Origin: Carnobacteriaceae bacterium zg-84
GTDB taxonomy: Bacteria; Bacillota; Bacilli; Lactobacillales; Aerococcaceae
DNA: 64,000 nt
NCBI GenBank assembly: GCA_013874835.1
Contig: CP059430.1
Span: 1,444,864-1,508,863 of the forward strand
Direction: 5' to 3'
Part shown: positions 26,793 to 38,214 of the stretch, one piece after another
Position numbering within the stretch: position 1 is the first letter of the stretch
How the letters are laid out: each line of letters begins with the position of its first letter
Position numbers and translations under genes: made by a program
The notes under the pieces: generated by a model
The model's database searches: none
Seen by the model: the letters and a program-made list of their open reading frames with translations, nothing else
What the model was told of the DNA's origin: nothing

Positions 26793-27731
26793 TTATTGTG
26801 CTTGTTTTTCTTTTAGTGTTTCAATAAAATGATATACACCTTGACCTGCTTGGGCACCATCTCCAACAGCTGTTGCTACTTGACGTAATGTTTTTTGTCG
26901 AACATCTCCAATAGCAAACACACCCGGAATGACTGTTTCCATTTGATCATTTGTTAAAATCCAACCTTCATCATCTGTAATGCCTAAATTTTTAAATGCT
27001 TCTGTATTTGGCAGCAATCCAACATAAATAAATACGCCTGCAGCAGATACTGTTGAAACTTCATTCGTTTTAACATTTTTTAAACGAACACCACTAACAG
27101 CATTATCTTCTCCTAAAATTTCTTCAACAACACTATCCCAAATAAATGTTATTTTATCATTTTTAAAAGCTCTATCTTGTAAAATCTTTTGTGCACGTAA
27201 TGCATCACGACGATGTACAATACTTACTTTTGATGCAAACTGCGTCAAATATGTACCTTCTTCAACAGCAGAATCTCCTCCACCAACAACAATCAATTCT
27301 TTATCTTTGAAAAATGCACCGTCACAAACAGCACAATAGCTAACACCTCGGCCGCTATATTGACTTTCTCCATCAACACCTAATAAACGATGATGTGATC
27401 CTGTCGCAATAATAATAGCATAAGCACGGTATGTTTTTTTACCTGCATGAACGACTTTTATATCCTCTTCGAGTGTAATGTCTGTCACATCTCCATAAGC
27501 ATATTCTGCACCAAAGTGCATCGCACTTTCATACATTTTATTTGCTAAATCTGGGCCTAAAATAGACACATATCCAGGGTAATTTTCAATTTCTGATGTA
27601 TTCAGCATTTCTCCTCCTGGAACACCGCGTTCTAACATCAGCACTGATAAATTGGCACGTGAAGCATATAATGCCGCCGTCATCCCTCCAGGACCCGCAC
27701 CAATAATAATGACATCAAATATTTTATCCAT
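26793..27731 (-). CDS. trxB: Thioredoxin-disulfide reductase
   Basis: FAD enzyme passing electrons from NADPH to thioredoxin. The FAD motif IIIGAGPGGMTAALYASRA, the redox pair CAVCDGAFF (CxxC), the NADPH motif VVGGGDSAVEEGTYL and GVFAIGDVR are present; 312 residues is normal. It sits in the conserved order hprK-lgt-gpsA-galU-trxB. No departure from the family is seen. Confidence 0.97.
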   Translation of the reverse strand: MDKIFDVIIIGAGPGGMTAALYASRANLSVLMLERGVPGGEMLNTSEIENYPGYVSILGPDLANKMYESAMHFGAEYAYGDVTDITLEEDIKVVHAGKKTYRAYAIIIATGSHHRLLGVDGESQYSGRGVSYCAVCDGAFFKDKELIVVGGGDSAVEEGTYLTQFASKVSIVHRRDALRAQKILQDRAFKNDKITFIWDSVVEEILGEDNAVSGVRLKNVKTNEVSTVSAAGVFIYVGLLPNTEAFKNLGITDDEGWILTNDQMETVIPGVFAIGDVRQKTLRQVATAVGDGAQAGQGVYHFIETLKEKQAQ

Positions 27732-27740
27732 ATATACTCC

Positions 27741-28628
27741 TTAATTTTCTTGTTCTAAAATTTTACCTAATTGAATGATATATTCTTTCAATCCTTCTTT
27801 GACTTCCGGGTGAGATAAACCATATTGAATATTCGTCGTAATTAAGCCTAATTTATTCCCTGTATCATAACGAATCCCACGGAATACTTTTGCAAAAACA
27901 CGATGTGTACGATTTAAACGGTCAATCGCATCCGTTAGTTGAATTTCTCCTCCAACACCTGGTTCCAATGTTTCTAAAATTTCAAAAATTTCTGGCGTTA
28001 ATAAATAACGTCCAATAATCGCTAAATTACTTGGAGCTTCTTCAGGTTTTGGTTTTTCTACAAAGCGTTTCACATTGTATAAACCTTCTTCTAATTCAGA
28101 ATCGACATCAATAATGCCATAACTACCTGTTTGGTGCGGTTCAACTTCCATGACAGCAATTTGTGCTGTATGTGTTTTTTCATAGCTATCAATCAACTGT
28201 TTTGTTAATGGTACCTCATCATGCATAATATCGTCACCTAATAATACAACAAAAGGTTCATCACCAACAAATGCTTTAGCTTGTAAAACAGCATCTCCTA
28301 ATCCTTTTGGATACGGTTGACGTACAAAATAAATATTAGCGCCTGATGTTGATTCCACTAGTTTCAACAAATCATATTTACCTTTTTCACGCAATGTTGC
28401 TTCTAATTCAATATTTGCATCAAAATGATCTTCAATAGGTCGTTTACCTTTACCAGTAATAATTAAAATATCTTCTATACCAGATGCAACAGCTTCTTCC
28501 ACAATCAGTTGAATAGTTGGTTTATCAACAATTGGCATCATTTCCTTTGCCATTGCTTTTGTAGCCGGTAATAAACGTGTCCCTGATCCAGCGGCTGGAA
28601 TAATCGCTTTTTTCACTTTTTTCATCAT
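27741..28628 (-). CDS. galU: UTP-glucose-1-phosphate uridylyltransferase
   Basis: Makes UDP-glucose for glycolipids, polysaccharide and galactose metabolism. 295 residues with the nucleotidyltransferase start [49 protein letters not shown] and [12 protein letters not shown]. The ATG overlaps the gpsA stop as ATGA, with AAAGGAGAT upstream; a second ATG follows at once, so the true start could be 3 bases later. Part of the hprK operon. Confidence 0.97.
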   Translation of the reverse strand: MMKKVKKAIIPAAGSGTRLLPATKAMAKEMMPIVDKPTIQLIVEEAVASGIEDILIITGKGKRPIEDHFDANIELEATLREKGKYDLLKLVESTSGANIYFVRQPYPKGLGDAVLQAKAFVGDEPFVVLLGDDIMHDEVPLTKQLIDSYEKTHTAQIAVMEVEPHQTGSYGIIDVDSELEEGLYNVKRFVEKPKPEEAPSNLAIIGRYLLTPEIFEILETLEPGVGGEIQLTDAIDRLNRTHRVFAKVFRGIRYDTGNKLGLITTNIQYGLSHPEVKEGLKEYIIQLGKILEQEN

Positions 28629-29644
28629 GATATCTCCTTTATTTCTTCACTTTTTCCATCTCGTGCCATCAATTCAACAATCGCTTGCTTCACATTTTTA
28701 TTATGGTATAGCACTTCATAAATTGCCTTTGTAATCGGCATATCTATTTGTTCTTGATGTGCAATTTCATAAGTTGCTTTCGTTGTCCAAACACCTTCAA
28801 CTGCCATATCAATTTCTTCCATTGCTTCTTGTAAAGAAAGACCTTTTCCTAATCGGTAACCTAATTGCCAATTTCTCGAATGCACGCTCGTACATGTCAC
28901 AATTAAATCACCAACACCACTTAATCCGATAAATGTTAATGGTTCTGCACCAAAATACATACCAAATCTCGTAATTTCAGCAAGTCCTCTCGTCACAAGT
29001 GCTGCTTTGGCATTGTCACCATATCCTAGTCCAGCTACAATACCAGCACCTAATGCAATAATATTTTTTAAAGCTGCTCCATATTCAACACCGACAACAT
29101 CTTCATTTGTGTAAATTCTAAAATACTTATTCATAAACAATGATTGTACATATTTTGCCGATTGATTATTTTGACACGCAGCCGTAATCGTCGTTAAATC
29201 TTTTCTAGCCACTTCTTCTGCATGACTTGGCCCAGACAACACCACAATATCCTTATACACATCTTTATCTAATGTTTCTGATAAAATTTGCGAAATACGT
29301 TTATGGCTACCTTGCTCCAAACCTTTACTTGCATGTACAATGTAAGGTTTAGACGTTATAGCCATATTCACTTGTTGTGCTACTTGTCGAATAGCATTTG
29401 TAGGCACAACAAATAAAATACAATCCACCTGTTCAAGTGCTTCATTCAAATTTATAGTAGCTCTTAATTGTTCAGGCAATAAAATATCTTTTAAATATCT
29501 TTCATTTTTATGGTATTCATTGATACAATCAATATCATCTTGATTGTTTCCCCACAAACATACATCATGCCCATTTTCGACTAAACAAGTCGCCAATGCC
29601 GTTCCCCAAGAACCAGCACCTAATACAGCAATCTTTTGTTTCAT
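28625..29644 (-). CDS. gpsA: Glycerol-3-phosphate dehydrogenase [NAD(P)+]
   Basis: Reduces dihydroxyacetone phosphate to glycerol 3-phosphate, the backbone of phospholipids. 339 residues; NAD-binding [17 protein letters not shown], the active-site KGLE and [18 protein letters not shown] with the catalytic Lys, and [14 protein letters not shown]. The ATG starts next to the lgt stop. Its product is used by the acyltransferase PlsY encoded at 44.0 kb. No oddities. Confidence 0.97.
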   Translation of the reverse strand: MKQKIAVLGAGSWGTALATCLVENGHDVCLWGNNQDDIDCINEYHKNERYLKDILLPEQLRATINLNEALEQVDCILFVVPTNAIRQVAQQVNMAITSKPYIVHASKGLEQGSHKRISQILSETLDKDVYKDIVVLSGPSHAEEVARKDLTTITAACQNNQSAKYVQSLFMNKYFRIYTNEDVVGVEYGAALKNIIALGAGIVAGLGYGDNAKAALVTRGLAEITRFGMYFGAEPLTFIGLSGVGDLIVTCTSVHSRNWQLGYRLGKGLSLQEAMEEIDMAVEGVWTTKATYEIAHQEQIDMPITKAIYEVLYHNKNVKQAIVELMARDGKSEEIKEIS

Positions 29645-30475
29645 CTACACACTTCCTAACTGGTTTTCATACTGATACATTTCATAGAGCGATACATCTT
29701 TACGATGACGATATACATACATACAGATGGATAAAACCACTAATACAAGTGATAATGCTTGAGATACTCTTAATGGCCCTAACCATAAACTATCTGAACG
29801 CATACCCTCTACAAAGAAACGCTCTATACCATACCAAATAACATAAAACAGTGTCGTATCTCCAATTTTTAATCCTTTTAGTTTTCGGCGAAGCACCATT
29901 AACAACACAAAGCCAATCACACTTAAAACAGATTCATATAAAAAAGTTGGTTGATAATACTGTCCATTCACATTCATTTGCTCAATAATAAAGTTAGGCA
30001 AATGTAGTTGCTCTAAATAAGCACGTGTAACTGGGGCACCATAAGCTTCTTGATTGACAAAGTTACCCCACCTTCCTATCGCTTGTGCCAATAACACACC
30101 CGGTGTAATAATATCTAGCAAAATAAAAGTTGGTATATTAAATTTCTTAGCATACCAATATAAAAAGGCAATACCAGCAAGCAATCCTCCATAAATGGCT
30201 AGGCCACCTTCCCATATATAAAAGATACGTAATAAATCATGTTGATAATCTTCAAATTTAAAGACGACATAATAAATACGTGCCCCTAAAATTCCAACTG
30301 GAAATAAATAGTACACTAAATCTGTAAAAAAATCTTTTGGAAGTCCTTTTCGTTGTCCTTCTCTATTTGATAGAATAGTTGCTAAAAAAGCACCGGATAC
30401 CATAATGACGGCATACCAACGAATAGACAGGCCAAAAAAAGATACAATTTCTGGATTTATAGCTAATGATGTCAT
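29645..30475 (-). CDS. lgt: Prolipoprotein diacylglyceryl transferase
   Basis: Integral membrane enzyme that attaches diacylglycerol to the lipobox Cys of lipoproteins. 276 residues with about seven membrane segments, the signature IGRWGNFVNQEAYG, IRWYAVIMVSGAF with the early Tyr, and GIERFFVEGMRSDSL. One client in the window is the sugar-binding lipoprotein at 40.0 kb. It lies between hprK and gpsA, the usual Lactobacillales order. Confidence 0.97.
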   Translation of the reverse strand: MTSLAINPEIVSFFGLSIRWYAVIMVSGAFLATILSNREGQRKGLPKDFFTDLVYYLFPVGILGARIYYVVFKFEDYQHDLLRIFYIWEGGLAIYGGLLAGIAFLYWYAKKFNIPTFILLDIITPGVLLAQAIGRWGNFVNQEAYGAPVTRAYLEQLHLPNFIIEQMNVNGQYYQPTFLYESVLSVIGFVLLMVLRRKLKGLKIGDTTLFYVIWYGIERFFVEGMRSDSLWLGPLRVSQALSLVLVVLSICMYVYRHRKDVSLYEMYQYENQLGSV

Positions 30476-30485
30476 TATAATCTCC

Positions 30486-31412
30486 TTAATTTTTTGTATT
30501 TTCTTGAATAAGTTTATTTAAATTATTTTGAAAAACTTCTGTTGCATCAAATCCCATTCCTTTAGCACGATAATTCATCGTTGCTACTTCAACAATATTC
30601 GCTAAATTACGTCCCATTTTAACTGGAATAGAAATTTGTGGCACATCTACGTCTAAAATACGAACTCTTTGTTGCCCATTCCCTAATCGATCAAATGTTT
30701 TATGTTCATTCCACACTTCAAGTCTAACAATTAAATCTAATTTTTTCGTATCACGAACAGAACCGACACCAAATAATGTCATCACATCAATAATACCAAT
30801 ACCGCGTACTTCTAATAAATTTTTCAAAATACTCGGAGACTCTCCAATAAGCGTTAACTCATCCACTTGATAAAAATCAACTCTATCATCTGCAACTAAA
30901 CGGTGCCCTTGTTGTAACAACTCAAGAGCTGTCTCGCTTTTTCCAACACCGCTATCTCCTGTAAGCAATACACCAACACCAAATATATCAATAAACACAC
31001 CGTGCATAGAAACACGCTCTGCTAATTTACTTTCTAAATAATTGGTTAAATTACTAATGACGCTCGTTGTCTTACTTGATGTTTGTAAAATCGGAATACA
31101 CGCCTTTTCAGCAGCTTCTACTAAACACATCGGTGCTTCTAAATTACGTGCAATAATAAATGCAGGTGTTTCATGCGCACATAATTTTCTCATAACATCA
31201 AGTGCTTCTTGTTTATCTAATTTTTGAATAAACGATATTTCAGTCATTCCTAGGACTTGGATACGTCGCTCATCATAATATTCAAAGTATCCCGTTAATT
31301 CAACACCCGGCCTAGATAATTCACTAGTAAAAATATGTCTTTCTAAAAATGCCTCCCCATGCTGTACCTTCAATCTTAATGTATTCACTAGCTCTTGAAC
31401 AGTTACGGTCAT
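30486..31412 (-). CDS. hprK: HPr kinase/phosphorylase
   Basis: Phosphorylates Ser46 of HPr in response to glycolytic intermediates and so switches on CcpA-dependent catabolite control. 308 residues; Walker A GDSGVGKSETALEL, LVADDRVDF, and the signature VRGIGIIDVMTLFG...GSVRDTKKLDL. First gene of the hprK-lgt-gpsA-galU-trxB-srtA-ddl run. AGAGG lies before the ATG. The cre-like sites at 41.4-41.5 kb are a probable downstream target of this regulation. Confidence 0.97.
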   Translation of the reverse strand: MTVTVQELVNTLRLKVQHGEAFLERHIFTSELSRPGVELTGYFEYYDERRIQVLGMTEISFIQKLDKQEALDVMRKLCAHETPAFIIARNLEAPMCLVEAAEKACIPILQTSSKTTSVISNLTNYLESKLAERVSMHGVFIDIFGVGVLLTGDSGVGKSETALELLQQGHRLVADDRVDFYQVDELTLIGESPSILKNLLEVRGIGIIDVMTLFGVGSVRDTKKLDLIVRLEVWNEHKTFDRLGNGQQRVRILDVDVPQISIPVKMGRNLANIVEVATMNYRAKGMGFDATEVFQNNLNKLIQENTKN

Positions 31413-31446
31413 TTTTTTACCTCTATCTTAAAAATTTATACTCTTT

Positions 31447-31455
31447 TTTATCATA
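31447..31455 (-). promoter_or_regulatory. Promoter of the hprK operon (extended -10)
   Basis: Minus strand TGGTATGAT, an extended -10 box; the -35 region is poor. Confidence 0.5.
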
Positions 31456-31564
31456 CCACTTTTTGAGATATCGGGAAAGGCATATACTTTTAAAAACATA
31501 CTCTTTCATCAATCCTGTATAAAATAAAAACAAACTATTTTAACTTTATAACATAAAGCATCAT

Positions 31565-31600
31565 AAAAAGGATTGATACATTATCATATCAATCCTTTTT
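31565..31600 (-). terminator. Terminator of the sugar-utilisation operon
   Basis: Perfect 14-bp stem AAAAAGGATTGATA/TATCAATCCTTTTT with an 8-nt loop, 15 bp after the GH16 stop. The A/T-rich outer stem may allow function on both strands. Confidence 0.9.
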
Positions 31601-31615
31601 ATATATGTATATATG

Positions 31616-33388
31616 TTAAATTCTATTATCCTTTACTTTAAAAACAAAGCATCCTAATCCTAATAATAAACTACCAATGAGTACACCTACATAAGATTTT
31701 TCTTCATTTGTTTTCGGTAACTTTCTCTCTTCAGAAACTTTATTTTTTAATAAAGAACTACTCATGGACACTGTATTTGACTTAGTAATTTCTGATTTGA
31801 TAGCAAATGGTTTTTTCGTTTTACCTTCATTATAAACCACTGCATAATGACTAAAATGTTTAACAGTAAATAAGATTTCTTTATCTGTAACAGTAAAAGG
31901 TATTGGTTCTTTTTTATCCCCATTTAAGAAATAGACTTGTTCTACTTTACGGTCATCTTTTTTCATGACACTAACATGTGCTTCTTGTTCAAACGATACT
32001 TTTTCTTTTGTTTTATTTGATACAAAATACATATCGTATATATCTACTTGCTTATCAAATTGTTTTTCTAATTCTTCTGTCGCATCTTTCACTACAAAAG
32101 AGAGGTCATCTGTTTTTTCCGTTTTAGCTGTTGTAACCGTTACTTTTTTATCTATTAACATAAACACTTTTTTTTCAATAAGTTGTCCAAGTGCCTCTTC
32201 TAATTGCTTTGTCACATCATCTATATCTTCTTGAGTAGCTGTTGATAATGATAGTACATTTTTTGCTTGTTTTAAAACTTGTTCTAGTTTCTCCATTCCA
32301 CTTATGTACGAATCTTTTTCCAATGCCTCTACTTTATTTTTCAATGCTTCTAAATCAGACTTATCTATAATATTATCTGTTAAAAAAGTAACTTTTGCTA
32401 ATTGAATATCAGTATGTTTAACCGATTGAACAGATCCATTTCTCAAAGTATACATTGCACCTTTGTAATTCGGGAAAATAACTTTTACATATTTTGTTCC
32501 ACTCGGCAAATCATACGCATCAAATGTTGTTCGTGCATAGGCTGGATAAGCATCTACAAAATTATCAACAACACGTAATGATTGATACGGCGTCCAATCT
32601 TTTCCATTTAATGATGTTTCAATTTTAAAATCTAATGAATCTTTTTGAACAACAGTTGATCGAATAGATGCACCTTCATTTGCCCATGCTCTAGAATTAT
32701 ATTGAGAAACATCACTTAATGTTTGATAATAAGTCGTTAAATGCACATCTTTAACACCATTTACTTTATAAATAAGCGATTGATTTTCTGATCCTTCTTT
32801 TACATACAATCGACTATTTTCATATCGTGGTTGTCCACCATAGAAGAAATTATTTTTATTTTCATATTGTTGTTCACCATGTGACACAAAGGTTAGACCG
32901 TCCGTTTTAACGATTGGACGAATATGGTATGGTGTTGATTCATTTGGTGTATCAAGATTATCAAATCGTGTTATCGGTGCATCTTCTGTTTGATACACTC
33001 TTATCCAGTCAATCAAATAATTACTGTCTTGTTTTGTTAAACGTTTGCTATAATCGACATCACCAACCCAACCGTCACCAACTTGTGTTTCTAAAATCGG
33101 AAACATTGGACGATGATGCATACTATCTAACTCTTGTCCTTGAGTAGATGTAAACACTTTTTTACCATCTATGTACCATGAAATATGTGTTGGTGACCAT
33201 TCTACTTCATATACATGAAATGCTTGACTCCACGCTTCATAATTTTTTGTCGGTACTCCATGTGAACCTTTGTTTTTAGCTAAAATACCATAATGATTGG
33301 TTGTCCAAGCATCCCATGAATCTTGACCTAAATACTCTAAAATATCAATTTCATCATGTCCTGTTTCATCTTCCAAATAGCTGGCCAA
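31616..33388 (-). pseudogene. GH16 surface glycosidase, downstream part (catalytic core to LPKTN anchor)
   Basis: Continuation of the upstream fragment in another frame. It begins at the catalytic motif (HDEIDILEYLG, the GH16 ExDxxE signature), followed by WTTNHYG and the rest of the jelly roll (FHVYEVEWSPTHISWYIDGKKVF). A discoidin-like carbohydrate-binding region (about 180-345), a helical linker of FIVAR type (350-420), a beta domain ending FSHYAVVY, and a sorting signal LPKTN with hydrophobic helix and basic tail complete it. The real product needs the upstream fragment; the first four or five residues of this frame are not part of it. No ribosome binding site or signal peptide serves this piece alone. 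Confidence 0.88.
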
Positions 33389-34854
33389 ATCCCTTTTGAA
33401 TCATTCACTTTTGCTCTAACAGCTACACGCCCAAATTGAAACGAAAATTTATCTTTAGATTCAAGACGACCCGACGACCATGTTACTTTACTTGGAATAT
33501 TATCTTTTGTATATCTATCAATACCAACTGCATCAATAAGCGCTTGTGTACTATTATAATTACGACTGTTAATCGCTAAATAACTATTATCTCCGTCTTT
33601 CACAATACTAACTGCTTTACGATTATAAATAGCAGCATGATTTACCATACCATCAATAATTTGCCACTTACTTTCATCAATAGTATCTTCGTTAAATTCA
33701 TCTGACCAAACTAGTTTATTATAAGGTGTTTCTGGCATCATATAGTCTGGTCTTGTTTCATCAAAATCCTTTCCTGATGCTAAAATTTCAACTTCATTAT
33801 ATTTAACAGGTGACTGTGCATCTTTTTCAACAGTAAATCGCACAATTTTCCCAGATAACGCTTTATCTAAAATAACTTTCTCTATATCTTTCCCTTGGGT
33901 AAATTGCTGTTTGGAAAAAATAGTTGTTCCAAGTGATGTTGGAGAAGAGCTTACCTCTATTTTAACATGTTTATATGTTCCCTCTTCTAATTTAAAATGA
34001 ACTTCTTTGATTTGATATACATTCTTATATTCAAATTGAAGTTGATTTTCTCCAGGTGTCTGATGAATAGCATACCCTGTATTCAGTTTACCATCACTTA
34101 TCTTTTCAATATCTACGGGTGTTAACCCTTTCACAAAAGGAAGTTTTCCAAGAGCTATATTACGCAATTCTAACTCTTTTGGCACAACCACTTCAGATTC
34201 AGGTACATTCGCAATAGCTTCAATTTCTGAAAACAATATGCCATTACTGTATCCTTTCCATGAGCTATTCGTATTTTGAATATAATGCCCTTTCCCCCAA
34301 ATACGAATGTATCTCGCTTGAATAGGATTTTCTAAATCTACAATTTGTGGTTTTTCTTTTGTTTCAGGCGTTTCAATGACATCTGTTGTGTTAAATACCG
34401 TCGTTGATTGTTTAAAATCTGCAGTTTGAGATACTTCTATTTTCACATCTTTAAACGTAGATACAGCATTTGGATAACTATTCCGATATAATTTTAATCG
34501 TTTTAACTCTCTTATTTTTTCTAAATCGTATTGCAAATATACATGTTGCCATTGATTATATCCATTATCATCTCCACCAACTTCATTCCCTACAATCACT
34601 TTTGTAGACATCGCATCATCTGATTGACTAATTTGCCCGTCAGTAGCTCCTTCTGGATTTAAAATCTGAACTTGCGGTGTTGTAGAATCACCAGAACCAA
34701 TTTTCGTAGTTGCATTGGACGTTGGTATTTTTCCCAATAAAACATTTGACTCTACTAATTTTTCGCTAGACTGTGCATATACATTGGATTGTTTGGATAC
34801 ACAAGATAAACCCACCAGTGCTACTACACCTATTTTCAACACCCATTTTTTCAT
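33337..34854 (-). pseudogene. GH16 surface glycosidase, upstream part (signal peptide and F5/8C modules)
   Basis: Begins with a signal peptide (1-28, VGLSCVSKQSNVYAQ), then two F5/8 type C (discoidin, CBM32-like) modules (about 35-215 and 225-362), and the start of a GH16 domain (KLVWSDEFNEDTIDESKW ... GRVAVRAKVNDSKGIWPAIW). After WPAIWKM the frame runs into a stop before the catalytic ExDxxE, which is encoded in the next frame. The overlap of the two frames is 52 bp. A missing 1 or 7 nt between about 33368 and 33385 would restore one protein of about 1080 residues. It starts 29 bp after the msmK-type gene, with GAGAGGGATA before the ATG, so it was the last gene of the sugar operon. Confidence 0.88.
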
Positions 34855-34883
34855 CGTTATCCCTCTCTTTCTAATAAATATCG

Positions 34884-35990
34884 TTATGATAACAAAATAT
34901 TTTGTTCTGTATTCTTATCAAAATAATGTGCCTTATTCATATCGAATGCCAAGGTAATCTCTTGATCCATTTGAATATGTTGTCTACTATGTACAATTGC
35001 TTTTATCTTTTGACAACCGATTTGCGTATGCACAATATATTCAGCACCAAGTAATTCAGCTACCATAACGTTTGACGTTATCATTGCTTTTTCATAAGTT
35101 TGCATCACAAATGGATCATTAGATAAACTTTCTGGACGAATCCCTAATACTATTGGTTTATTTTCATAACCCTTTTCTTTTAATTGTTGATATTGTGCCA
35201 AAGGTAACTCTAAAGAAATTGTTTCATCTACTTTAAAACAACCTTTTTCAAGTGTTCCTTCAATAAAATTCATCGTAGGAGCACCAATAAATCCTGCAAC
35301 AAATAAATTGATTGGAAAATCATAAATCTCTTTTGGTGTCCCAATTTGTTGTATCACACCTGCTTTCATAACGACTAAACGATGTGCCATTGTCATCGCT
35401 TCTGTTTGGTCATGCGTAACATAAATGGTTGTAGCTTGTAAATCATTATGAATACGGATAATCTCCGTTCTCATATCTCCACGTAATTTCGCATCTAAAT
35501 TAGAAAGAGGTTCATCCATTAAAAAGACTTTTGGAGAACGAACAATCGCGCGTCCCAGTGCCACACGTTGTCTTTGTCCACCAGATAAAGCCTTAGGTTT
35601 TCTATCTAATAAATTTTCTAAACCTAAAATTTGTGCTGTTTCTTTTAATTTTCTATCTATTTCGTCTTTACTTATTTTTTTCAGTTTTAAAGCAAACGCC
35701 ATATTATCATAGACAGTCATATGTGGATATAAAGCATATGACTGAAATACCATTGCAATATCTCTATCTTTAGGTTCAACATCATTCACACATAAATCAT
35801 CAATATAAAATTCCCCCTCAGAAATATCTTCTAATCCTGCAATCATTCTTAATAAAGTTGATTTACCACACCCTGAAGGACCAACTAATGCAATAAATTC
35901 TTTATCTTGAACTTCTAAATTAAAATTATCGACGGCGTGATACCCATTCTCATATCGTTTATGGATATGTTTTAATGATAATGTTGCCAT
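34884..35990 (-). CDS. msmK: Sugar ABC transporter ATPase, MsmK/UgpC type
   Basis: Energises carbohydrate ABC importers. 368 residues: Walker [10 protein letters not shown], signature [14 protein letters not shown], Walker [13 protein letters not shown], switch His in [10 protein letters not shown], and the C-terminal MOBE/regulatory domain ([11 protein letters not shown]). MsmK-type ATPases often serve several sugar importers. Here it lies between the alpha-galactosidase and GH16 genes and would pair with the two permeases at 38.2-39.9 kb. Confidence 0.94.
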   Translation of the reverse strand: MATLSLKHIHKRYENGYHAVDNFNLEVQDKEFIALVGPSGCGKSTLLRMIAGLEDISEGEFYIDDLCVNDVEPKDRDIAMVFQSYALYPHMTVYDNMAFALKLKKISKDEIDRKLKETAQILGLENLLDRKPKALSGGQRQRVALGRAIVRSPKVFLMDEPLSNLDAKLRGDMRTEIIRIHNDLQATTIYVTHDQTEAMTMAHRLVVMKAGVIQQIGTPKEIYDFPINLFVAGFIGAPTMNFIEGTLEKGCFKVDETISLELPLAQYQQLKEKGYENKPIVLGIRPESLSNDPFVMQTYEKAMITSNVMVAELLGAEYIVHTQIGCQKIKAIVHSRQHIQMDQEITLAFDMNKAHYFDKNTEQNILLS

Positions 35991-36001
35991 AATATACTCC
36001 T

Positions 36002-38197
36002 TTATTCTTCTATTTCTTTTAAAACATATAAAACAGATGAAAAATCTGTGTCATGCTCTTGATTATCTATTGGTAAACCTACACACATTAGTTCATTACC
36101 GTAAAAAACACCTTTTTGACATTGATACATTTTCTCCGGAGATACTCCTTTTAAAACAAATCGTCTAAACCCTCTATTTGCTCTCGTTAATTGCTGGTAA
36201 TATCCAACAATTACTGTTTTTTTATCTTCTGATATAACTTGCCAAGCTGTATCTATATCTGTATATGGCGATAACAGACGATAAAATGTTCCCTTTTGAA
36301 AAACATCACGATATGTTTTATAAAATTGTATATGCTCTCGCACACTATTTTTCTCTTCTACGGTTAATTTAGATAAATCTAATTCGTATCCAAAATTACC
36401 AAAAAAAGCAACATTTGCTCTTGTGTGTAACGGTGTTACACGATTAACTTGCTGATTAGGTACTTCCGACACATGACATCCCATACTGACAAGCGGATAA
36501 ACCATAGACGTCCCATATTGAATAAACAATCTTTCAATAGCATCCGTATTATCACTTGTCCAAGTTTGAGGAGCATAATAAAGCATACCAGCATCAAATC
36601 TAGCACCTCCACTTGCACAAGATTCAAATAAAACATGCGGAAATTCTGTTGTAAGTGCCTCATATAAACGATAGACGTTTAATATATATCGGTGGAAAAG
36701 TTCACCTTGATGACGTGCATCATAATATAGACTATATGTTTCAGTCATATATCGATTCATATCCCATTTAATATAGTCGATTTGGTTCGTAGATAATAAA
36801 GTATGTAGTTGCTTATAAATATTTTGATAGACATCTTCTCTAGATAAGTCAAGTGTGTGTTGATGTCTTGATGGAGATTGTCGTCTATTCGGATGATGTA
36901 CTATCCAATCCGGATGCTCTCGATAAAGTAAACTATCTTTATTAACCATTTCCGGTTCAATCCATAAACCAAACATCATATCTAATGAATGAACATGAGA
37001 AATAATACTCTCTAAGCCATTTGGTAATTTTTCTTTATTAACAGTCCAATCCCCTAATCCTGATGCATCATGATTACGATGTCCAAACCAACCATCATCT
37101 AGTACAAACAACTCCATACCTACTTGTTTTGCTTCATCTACTAAAGCTAGAATACTCGATTCATCAAAATCAAAGGACATCGCTTCCCAATTGTTTAATA
37201 ATACTGGACGAGGTTTTTCTTTCCAAGTACCTCTTATCAAATGTTCTCGATAAAAAGCATGGTAAATTTGACTCATTTTATTTAATCCACAATCTGAATA
37301 AACTAGTACAACCTCTGGTGTATCAAAACGTTCATTAGGTTTTAACTCCCAACAAAAATAATCTGAATGAATCCCCATTAACAAACGACTGATACCATGT
37401 GTTTTGACATCTATTCCTGCATAAAAGTTGCCACTATATACAAGAGAGCATCCTATGGCTTCTCCTATATCTTCTGTTGTATACGGTCTTTTTAATGCAA
37501 TAAACGGATTATGTTCTGAACTACTCGCTCCTTTTAAGCTATAAATAGACTGATTCCCCGATTGAAGTTTAGAAGTGATGAGATGTCTTTCCCTTCCCCA
37601 TGCACCGTCTAAGTGCATCCATTCATATACAGAATCTGGCAAATCTAAACAGATACTCATCGCCTTTTCAATCGATACACTTTCTTGTCCAAGCTGTTCA
37701 AATGAGGCATGTCTAGTAATAACAGGATATTTTTCAAAAATAGTATAATATAAATACAATATCGTACTTGAGATATTATCTTCTAAAATAATTTCTAATG
37801 TTTGCGCTTCTAAATCATCATTTGTATATGTGTGTGGCAACCCCTTTATATGCGGTTTCCCTTGTAAAACACGATGCTCTCTATACTTAAAATCCGATAA
37901 TGTACTACCATCTGATTGACGTAATGAAAAAGCTGGTAATCCAAAATCCGTTGTACCATAACAAGCATATTCTTGTTTTGTATAGTGTAAAGAAAATGTG
38001 TCGTCATCATCAAAAACACATGCTCCTAAAGGTCTTGATACTCCCTGAAATAAATGTTGATATGATTTTTTTTCACTTACTCTTTTTCCATAATACAAAT
38101 GTCCAATATGCCCATTTGGTAAAAGATGCATTATATAGCTTATTTCGTCATTATATAAATGAAATTCTTTGTTTTCTAGCTGAACAGAAATTGACAT
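36002..38197 (-). CDS. Alpha-galactosidase, GH36
   Basis: Cytosolic retaining exo-glycosidase removing terminal alpha-galactose from raffinose, melibiose or host-type oligosaccharides. 731 residues with the GH36 plan: beta-supersandwich N-domain, then a TIM barrel with [31 protein letters not shown], the nucleophile Asp in [12 protein letters not shown] and the acid/base Asp in [13 protein letters not shown]. No signal peptide, which fits import before cleavage. It sits between the permease and MsmK genes, as in msm/raf loci. The true substrate (raffinose family or alpha-Gal glycans) is open. Confidence 0.95.
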   Translation of the reverse strand: MSISVQLENKEFHLYNDEISYIMHLLPNGHIGHLYYGKRVSEKKSYQHLFQGVSRPLGACVFDDDDTFSLHYTKQEYACYGTTDFGLPAFSLRQSDGSTLSDFKYREHRVLQGKPHIKGLPHTYTNDDLEAQTLEIILEDNISSTILYLYYTIFEKYPVITRHASFEQLGQESVSIEKAMSICLDLPDSVYEWMHLDGAWGRERHLITSKLQSGNQSIYSLKGASSSEHNPFIALKRPYTTEDIGEAIGCSLVYSGNFYAGIDVKTHGISRLLMGIHSDYFCWELKPNERFDTPEVVLVYSDCGLNKMSQIYHAFYREHLIRGTWKEKPRPVLLNNWEAMSFDFDESSILALVDEAKQVGMELFVLDDGWFGHRNHDASGLGDWTVNKEKLPNGLESIISHVHSLDMMFGLWIEPEMVNKDSLLYREHPDWIVHHPNRRQSPSRHQHTLDLSREDVYQNIYKQLHTLLSTNQIDYIKWDMNRYMTETYSLYYDARHQGELFHRYILNVYRLYEALTTEFPHVLFESCASGGARFDAGMLYYAPQTWTSDNTDAIERLFIQYGTSMVYPLVSMGCHVSEVPNQQVNRVTPLHTRANVAFFGNFGYELDLSKLTVEEKNSVREHIQFYKTYRDVFQKGTFYRLLSPYTDIDTAWQVISEDKKTVIVGYYQQLTRANRGFRRFVLKGVSPEKMYQCQKGVFYGNELMCVGLPIDNQEHDTDFSSVLYVLKEIEE

Positions 38198-38214
38198 TTT
38201 TTTCTTCCTTATCT

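Noticed and set aside
36436-36663. Overlapping open frames on both strands inside the alpha-galactosidase gene
   Set aside because: They are shadows of the GH36 gene and have no start signals or protein-like composition.
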